From: Tannerella sp. | Lineage (GTDB): Bacteria; Bacteroidota; Bacteroidia; Bacteroidales; Tannerellaceae | Direction: 5' to 3' | Assembly (NCBI GenBank): GCA_031289445.1 | Contig: JAITPL010000015.1 | Location: 1 to 11,559, forward strand | DNA length: 11,559 nucleotides | Shown: positions 7,068 through 11,559 of the stretch, in pieces | Numbering within the stretch: the first letter of the stretch is position 1 | Layout of the letters: the number at the start of each line of letters is the position of its first letter | The notes under the pieces: generated by a model | What the model was told of the DNA's origin: nothing | The model's database searches: none | Seen by the model: only the letters and a program-made list of their open reading frames with translations | Made by a program: the position numbers and the translations under genes

Positions 7068-7100
7068 ACCCTGTATTAATGAGGGTAGATGTTTTTTTTT
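7068..7100 (+). terminator. Possible weak intrinsic terminator after the epimerase gene
   Basis: ACCCT (7068-7072) pairs with AGGGT (7082-7086) around a 9-base loop, and a run of nine T follows at 7092-7100 after five unpaired bases. An alternative CCTCA/TGAGG pairing (7061-7065/7080-7084) overlaps it. The stem is short and the T-run is offset, so function is uncertain. Confidence 0.4.
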
Positions 7101-7120
7101 GAAAAAAAGTTGCAGAAAAA

Positions 7121-7152
7121 TTTGGTAGATAAAAAAAAACTCTGTACCTTTG
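7121..7152 (+). promoter_or_regulatory. Strong Bacteroidota-type promoter for a small RNA
   Basis: TTTG (7121-7124), 20 bases, then TACCTTTG (7145-7152): both elements match the consensus exactly. Transcription should start near 7158. No open reading frame follows on this strand before the terminator at 7384-7418, so the promoter drives a non-coding transcript. Confidence 0.8.
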
Positions 7153-7157
7153 CACCG

Positions 7158-7418
7158 AATTAGATGAAGAAGAATAACCCTGTTTAGCAAAAACCCCCTT
7201 CAACATCTAAGTCAAATAGGGCTGAGAGTCGGTTGCGTCCGGTGGAAAAAAGTTCCGCTAACGCTGATAGGATGATCGGTCATACGTCTGAAACGGCGTG
7301 GTAAATTATGAGCTTCTATGCGGTACCCCGGTTCGCCGGGTTGCTAGAGCATAATGCTAAACGTTATTCATTATTCATTACTGAAAATCCCCGGACGTGA
7401 GTCCCGGGATTTTTTTTT
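7158..7418 (+). ncRNA. Structured small RNA of about 260 nt, class not identified
   Basis: A stand-alone transcription unit lies between the epimerase and the convergent phosphatase gene. Its ends are held by a closing helix: GAATAAC (7172-7178) pairs with GTTATTC (7363-7369), and GTTTAGCA (7182-7189) with TGCTAAAC (7355-7362). That makes 15 bp interrupted only by a 3-base bulge. Directly against it stacks a hairpin (7306-7354) with TTAT/ATAA, TCTA/TAGA and a CCCGG-UUCG-CCGGG tip (7327-7340). A second hairpin has GCGT/ACGC and GTGGAA/TTCCGC arms (7235-7264). A weak CCCT/AGGG hairpin (7196-7221) and ATGA-TCGG-TCAT (7272-7283) are possible. The multi-branched layout does not look like canonical 6S RNA. 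I see none of the conserved cores of RNase P RNA, tmRNA or SRP RNA. Confidence 0.75.
7384..7418 (+). terminator. Intrinsic terminator of the small RNA
   Basis: The stem pairs ATCCC (7387-7391) with CGGGAT (7406-7410 region) and GGAC (7393-7396) with GTCC (7401-7404), with one C-C mismatch and a GTGA tetraloop. It extends outward by A-T pairs and is followed by eight T (7411-7418). On the other strand only four T follow, so it may also weakly terminate the convergent phosphatase operon. Confidence 0.85.
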
Positions 7419-7419
7419 G

Positions 7420-8223
7420 TCATATTAGCTTGCCGAGTTTCTCGATATTATCAAGGACGAGGTCAGGTTTTTCGACAGCAGCAGCGACGTCTTCGAGGGT
7501 AGCTTCGCCCGAAAGCACAAGGACGCCAAAAGCGCCTGCATTACGTGCAAGTTTCATATCGGTATAGATACGGTCGCCAACCATAGCCACTTCGTCGGGA
7601 CGCAGATTATAACGCTTGAGGATACCCTCCAACATGCGGGGGTCGGGCTTGCCAATAACTACATCGGGCTTGCGGTTGACAGCTCTTTCAATACATGCAC
7701 AGATAGAGCCGCAATCAACCAGAACAACCGGCTTGTCGGTCGGACAGACGAAGTCGGGATTGGTAGCGATATACGGCAGACCTTGCGAAGCCCACCATGC
7801 AGCACGGCAAAGACGGCTATACGTCAGGGACATGTCAAAGCCTACAACCAACATATCCGGTCGGTCGTCGGGGCTATCGGAGACCGAGATGAAACCGGCA
7901 GCCTCGAACTCGGCTATCATGCTTGGAGTGCCGAGCAGGAAAAGTCGCTTTACATCAGGGTGATTGATGTGTATGTAATCAATCGTAGCCTGCGCGGACG
8001 AGTACATCTCTTCACGCTTGGCAGGGATACCCATTTCGGCGAGATGCCTGAGATAGTCGTCGGTGCTGCGTGAAGGATTATTAGTCAGGAATGAATAGCT
8101 TATTCCTTTCTGTATAAGGCGGTTAAGGAAAGGGACGGTAAAAGGGAACAGCGTTCCGCCTTTATATATCGTTCCGTCCATATCCAACGCAAAATGCTTG
8201 ATTTTTTTTATGTCTTTTGCCAT
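7420..8223 (-). CDS. HAD-superfamily IIA phosphatase (NagD/AraL-like)
   Basis: This 267-residue protein has all HAD motifs: nucleophile Asp14 and Asp16 in DMDGTIY, TNN (47-49), Lys192 in GKPDP, and the metal-binding GDRIYTD (216-222). The spacing with a large cap between motifs II and III fits subclass IIA, as in NagD, AraL and glycerol-phosphate or 4-nitrophenyl phosphatases. These cytoplasmic enzymes remove phosphate from small sugar or polyol phosphates and nucleotides. I chose ATG 8223 because a strong Shine-Dalgarno (GAAGGGAG) precedes it; a longer in-frame start at 8262 would add 13 atypical residues. The gene overlaps the end of the phosphate-ester transporter gene by 16 bases. Coupled translation suggests the enzyme dephosphorylates the imported compound. 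The exact substrate is not visible. Confidence 0.9.
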   Translation of the reverse strand: MAKDIKKIKHFALDMDGTIYKGGTLFPFTVPFLNRLIQKGISYSFLTNNPSRSTDDYLRHLAEMGIPAKREEMYSSAQATIDYIHINHPDVKRLFLLGTPSMIAEFEAAGFISVSDSPDDRPDMLVVGFDMSLTYSRLCRAAWWASQGLPYIATNPDFVCPTDKPVVLVDCGSICACIERAVNRKPDVVIGKPDPRMLEGILKRYNLRPDEVAMVGDRIYTDMKLARNAGAFGVLVLSGEATLEDVAAAVEKPDLVLDNIEKLGKLI

Positions 8224-9575
8224 ACTCCCTTCCCCCCGTATCCGTCTGCTTTTGCGTTCCACATCAGTAGAAAGACGCCCATGCCGACGACAGCCGATAT
8301 GATAATTGCGATATAAGCGTTATCCCATCCATAATGTTGAACTACATAGCCGAAACCGAGACCCGAAACGGCAGTGCTGGCGTAACCGAAGAGGCCGGTC
8401 AACCCATTAGCCGTAGCAGCAGCTTTGTTTGTTGCCTGATTTGCGGCAGCTATACCTATCAGCGCTTGCGGGCCGTAGATACAAAAACCGGTAGCGCACA
8501 GTGTGGCGAAGAGCACCCACAGCGGGGCATCGGAGGGCAATTGCCAGAATATCAACACAAAGAGTATTGTACCCAGCATACAAAAGACGCAGGTACGATG
8601 TGCCCGACCTTTGAGGTAGCGGTCGGTAGCCCACCCTGCGACCAACATTCCGACAATACCGGCTATCTCGAAGAGCGCCAATAACCAACCGGCGTTTTCC
8701 ATGCTGACGTGTTTGGACTGTTTGAGTAGCGTAGGGCCCCAGTCGAGCACAAAGAAACGCACCACATAAACGAAGAAATTGGCTAGGCCGAGAATCCATA
8801 TCAGCGGGTTACCGAACACTTTGCGACGCAGAAAGGCTTTTGTCTCTACCGATTGTGTCTCTTTGGGTTTAGTTTCGGTGAGTTCGGGCAGACCTACACT
8901 TGAGGGCGTGTCGCGCAGGAAGAAAAAGAGCGCTATTGCGCCGGCGAAAGATATGCCGGCCGGTATCCGGAAGCACCATTTCCAAGCTCCCACATGCGCA
9001 TCTCCGACGCCCAAATTACCCATGATATAACCGCAAAGGATAACGACCAAACCGGCGCCGATGGAGTGTGAAGTATTCCAAATCGACATTTTGGTGGCGA
9101 GTTCCTGCGGCGGTATCCAGTGGGTGAGCAGGCGGGCGCATGGCGGGAAACCGGAGCCTTGCAACAAGCCGTTAATTACCCACAATACTCCCATAAAGAG
9201 GATGAGAGTATTAGTGAAATTCGAGCCGGAGGGTTGGCCCGTAATCCACGACGAGATATCTTCGCCGAAGCCGAAGGCGAAATTGGCAACGGCGCAGAGC
9301 AGCAAGCCGGTAGCCATATAGAAGCGTGCGTTGAGACGGTCGGCGAAGAAACCGTTGACGAAGCGCGACAGACCGTAAACCAGTCCGTTGAGTGTAAGGA
9401 ACAGTCCCAGACTGGTTTTAGATATGCCCAGGTCGGCTTCGATACCGGGCATTGCCATACTGAAATTTTTGCGCACAAAGTAGAACAGCGCATAACCTAT
9501 CATTGTTACGACGATAGTACGGATCTGCCAGCTTTTGAAGGCGGCTGACTTTTCGATTTTTTGATTATTTTCCAT
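8208..9575 (-). CDS. Organophosphate:phosphate antiporter (MFS, GlpT/UhpT type)
   Basis: This 455-residue, 12-helix MFS carrier belongs to the OPA family that exchanges inorganic phosphate for glycerol-3-phosphate or hexose phosphates across the inner membrane. The N-terminal GYALFYFVRKNFSMAMP (27-43) holds Arg35, equivalent to the substrate-phosphate arginine of GlpT. A second conserved arginine, Arg273, lies in YVVRFFVLDWGP. The MFS loop motif GFFADRLNARFY lies at 75-86. Length is close to GlpT (about 450). I chose ATG 9575: it lies just downstream of a consensus promoter and gives a cytoplasmic charged N-terminus, whereas the upstream in-frame ATG at 9650 lies before the promoter. The HAD phosphatase overlaps its 3' end and a DeoR-family regulator diverges from its 5' end. 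Glycerol-3-phosphate and sugar phosphates cannot be told apart here. Confidence 0.92.
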   Translation of the reverse strand: MENNQKIEKSAAFKSWQIRTIVVTMIGYALFYFVRKNFSMAMPGIEADLGISKTSLGLFLTLNGLVYGLSRFVNGFFADRLNARFYMATGLLLCAVANFAFGFGEDISSWITGQPSGSNFTNTLILFMGVLWVINGLLQGSGFPPCARLLTHWIPPQELATKMSIWNTSHSIGAGLVVILCGYIMGNLGVGDAHVGAWKWCFRIPAGISFAGAIALFFFLRDTPSSVGLPELTETKPKETQSVETKAFLRRKVFGNPLIWILGLANFFVYVVRFFVLDWGPTLLKQSKHVSMENAGWLLALFEIAGIVGMLVAGWATDRYLKGRAHRTCVFCMLGTILFVLIFWQLPSDAPLWVLFATLCATGFCIYGPQALIGIAAANQATNKAAATANGLTGLFGYASTAVSGLGFGYVVQHYGWDNAYIAIIISAVVGMGVFLLMWNAKADGYGGKGVWQKT

Positions 9576-9594
9576 ATATTTTTCTTTCAGGCTG

Positions 9595-9626
9595 CAAAAG
9601 TACGGCAAAAGAAAGAATAAAACAAA
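9595..9626 (-). promoter_or_regulatory. Promoter of the antiporter-phosphatase operon
   Basis: Read on the minus strand, TTTG (9626-9623) is followed after 20 bases by TACTTTTG (9602-9595); both elements match the Bacteroidota consensus. The start of transcription should fall near 9589, about 14 bases before ATG 9575. The divergent DeoR gene starts at 9710, so its operator probably lies in the shared 134-base gap; I could not pick out a clear operator palindrome. Confidence 0.75.
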
Positions 9627-9709
9627 TTTTCGTGCTCGAAATAAAAACAATACGTAAAAATTTGTATATAATTATTTTTATTTGCTTTTGTATCCTCAAT
9701 AAAAAAGCT

Positions 9710-10468
9710 ATGATAAGTATTGCAGAACGACATAAGTTCATACTTGATTCTCTGCGGCAAGACGGTTTCGTGAAAGTGGCCGACGTGGCGACTACGTTGA
9801 ACGTAACGACAGCTACTATCCGCAATGATTTGAAGTTTCTTGAAGAAAAGAAGCTTATGTTCAGGACGCACGGCAGCGCGAGCGTTGTAAATCCGCATAC
9901 CATCGACCTCAATCTGACGGAGAAAGAGAAGATGAAGACGATAGAAAAGCGCAAGATAGCCAGAGCCGCATACGACCTGATAGAGCCGCATGATTCCATA
10001 ATCATCGGGGCAGACTCTACTGTTTTGCCCTTGCCGAAGAAATCAAACCGAGAGACCATCTTACTATAGTTCAAGGTGTCGGTATTGCTCAACGAGTTGC
10101 TCAACACTAATATTATACAGCTCGGCGGCAGTATTCGCAAGAACTCGTTTTCGGTCATCGGCGACTACACTTTGTGTTTCTTTGAAGACGTCAGTTGCTC
10201 GAAGGTATTTCTTGGCGTTGATGGCATCAATTCGGATTATGGCATTACCAACTCAAACATTGATGAGGCGCATCTAAACAAGCGGATGATTGACGCATCA
10301 TTGAAAACCATCATATTGTCGGACTCGTCGAAGTTCGGCAAGCGCGGCTTCGGGCGCATTTGCTGTTTAGAGCAGGTGGACATCATAGTAACCGATTCGG
10401 ACATTCCTGATTTGATGGTCAATATCATCGAGAGCGCAGGCGTAAAGTTAGTTATCGCCGAATGGTGA
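9710..10468 (+). pseudogene. DeoR-family transcriptional repressor with two indels
   Basis: The N-terminal part has the DeoR helix-turn-helix (residues 1-57: RHKFILDSLRQDGFVKVADVA...TATIRNDLKFLEE...RTHGSA) and the start of the sugar-phosphate sensor domain (DSIIIGADSTV). After codon ACT-GTT (10019-10024) the frame is lost. Shifted by one base it reads FALAEEIKPRDHLTIVQG (from 10024), a textbook DeoR segment. From 10076 the original frame returns as VSVLLNELLNTNIIQLGGSIRKNSFSVIG and continues normally to 10468. The first change looks like loss of one T in the run at 10023-10026. The second, near 10074-10077, is a net loss of two or gain of one base. In between, the original frame holds a TAG stop at 10067. 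Unless these are sequence errors, the product is a truncated 119-residue DNA-binding fragment. Start ATG 9710 is followed directly by the family consensus. Confidence 0.85.
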
Positions 10469-10499
10469 ATAACGAATAGTGAATAGTGAACAGTGAACA
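10465..10499 (+). repeat. Five tandem heptamers of the GTGAATA type
   Basis: The units are GTGAATA (10465), ACGAATA (10472), GTGAATA (10479), GTGAACA (10486) and GTGAACA (10493). The first contains the TGA stop of the repressor gene. A related pair of heptamers, on the opposite strand sense (TTATTCA twice), occurs at 7364-7377 at the end of the small RNA. Short tandem heptamers of this kind are mutable by slippage. Confidence 0.8.
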
Positions 10500-10971
10500 A
10501 ATAGAATACATAAAAGGTAACGAAAAATATTTCAAGAAAAAAAGGAGGGTTGCTCCAAGTCTTGCCGAAGTCGAGGAGAATCGAAAAAACTTGCAGAGGT
10601 ACGACAAAAGATCACAAAATGCTTGAAAGAGATTGCAAAGATGCAAAGAATGCAAGGTTGAAGATTGTTCCTCCTGACTTCGTCAATGCGACACCAAAAA
10701 TAAAATTTTTTGAGCGTTGCAACACGCAATGACATCGTATCATCCTTGTTAGGGGATTCATATCAATAGAAAAACATGTCTCTCCTTTTTCTCTGTAGTG
10801 GATTCACCGAATTAATTCTATGTCGCCGTAATTGTGAGGTACGAAGTATCTTGTATCTCTAAGGACGATATTAATAGAAAGATATGGCAAAGTCTTGTGT
10901 AGATTACTTCGTGCCTCGCAATGACGAATATGCGACTCGCAACGACTGACGTCCGACTGCCGCAAATGCAG
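10500..10971. other. About 470 bases without a credible gene
   Basis: Short frames of 60-67 codons occur on both strands (for example 10550-10732 + and 10532-10735 -), but none has a promoter, a ribosome site or recognisable protein features. The stretch holds a rough inverted pair, GAAGTCGAGGAG near 10568 against CTCCTGACTTC near 10672, and the inverted repeat at 10822-10929. It most likely consists of dispersed intergenic repeat remnants between convergent genes. Confidence 0.6.
10822..10929. repeat. Imperfect inverted repeat of dispersed-element type
   Basis: The left arm includes ATTGTGAGGTACGAAGTA (10831-10848). The right arm, read on the minus strand, includes CATTGCGAGGCACGAAGTAA (10924-10905). 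They match at most positions and are separated by about 55 bases. The CATTGCGAGGnACGAAG sequence resembles a palindromic repeat family found in many bacterial genomes, from memory. It may be a small non-autonomous element or a REP-like unit; no transposase is present. Confidence 0.55.

Positions 10972-11559
<588 letters not shown>

Noticed and set aside
7215..7285. TPP riboswitch suggested by GGGCTGAGA
   Set aside because: The other conserved TPP segments are missing, and the RNA is not a leader: the next gene is convergent and a terminator ends the transcript.
7158..7418. RNase P RNA, tmRNA or SRP RNA
   Set aside because: I found no GAGGAAAGTCC/ACAGAAA core, no tRNA-like ends of tmRNA and no SRP GGAA-loop domain. 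A divergent 6S RNA remains open.
10019..10030. Phase-variable switch in the repressor
   Set aside because: The T run is only four bases long, too short for frequent slippage, and a second independent indel is needed to restore the frame.
10532..10735. Small protein genes on either strand in the gap before ccsA
   Set aside because: There is no promoter, ribosome site or recognisable family. Frames on both strands overlap and look like repeat-derived chance frames.

Overview
The window looks like chromosomal DNA of a member of the Bacteroidota, most likely order Bacteroidales. Four promoters fit that phylum's -33/-7 pattern (TTTG or a near match, 19-20 bases, then TAnnTTTG). Most starts lack a strong Shine-Dalgarno sequence. 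The gene families (LolE-like permease beginning NLPFYIARRYLF, the AAA/DUF4143 ATPase ending IPLWMFGIMY, CcsA next to accessory DNA) also fit. The genus cannot be fixed from the sequence alone.

Region 1 (1-1254, + strand): the last codons of a small upstream gene ending in a Gly-Gly tail, then a ThiF/MoeB-type E1 enzyme and a JAMM/Mov34 metallopeptidase. This is the gene set of a protein-thiocarboxylate sulfur-transfer system. Region 2 (about 1368-4499, + strand): a promoter, rbfA, a LolC/LolE-like permease that runs in frame into a ZnuA-like metal-binding protein, and a ZnuC-like ATPase, all overlapping. No metal-channel permease follows. Region 3 (4501-6006): a nine-copy array of 32-33 bp direct repeats whose last copy supplies the -33 region of the promoter for an AAA_14/DUF4143 ATPase. 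Region 4 (6034-7041): an extended-SDR NAD(P)-dependent epimerase/dehydratase.

Region 5 (7121-7418): an independent small RNA gene with its own promoter, a long 5'-3' closing helix, internal hairpins (one with a UUCG tetraloop) and an intrinsic terminator. I could not assign it to a known class. Region 6 (7420-10468): an organophosphate:phosphate antiporter (GlpT/UhpT type) and an overlapping HAD-IIA phosphatase on the - strand. They are divergent from a DeoR-family repressor that carries two compensating indels and an in-frame stop, so it is probably broken. The set suggests uptake and dephosphorylation of a phosphorylated sugar or glycerol phosphate.

Region 7 (10469-10971): about 500 bases with no credible gene, holding heptamer repeats and an inverted repeat of a dispersed-repeat type. 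Region 8 (10972-11559, - strand): the C-terminal part of a CcsA/ResC-type cytochrome c biogenesis protein, cut by the window edge.

The most unusual points are the permease-ZnuA continuous reading frame, the phased repeat array abutting the ATPase promoter, the unassigned structured RNA, and the broken repressor.
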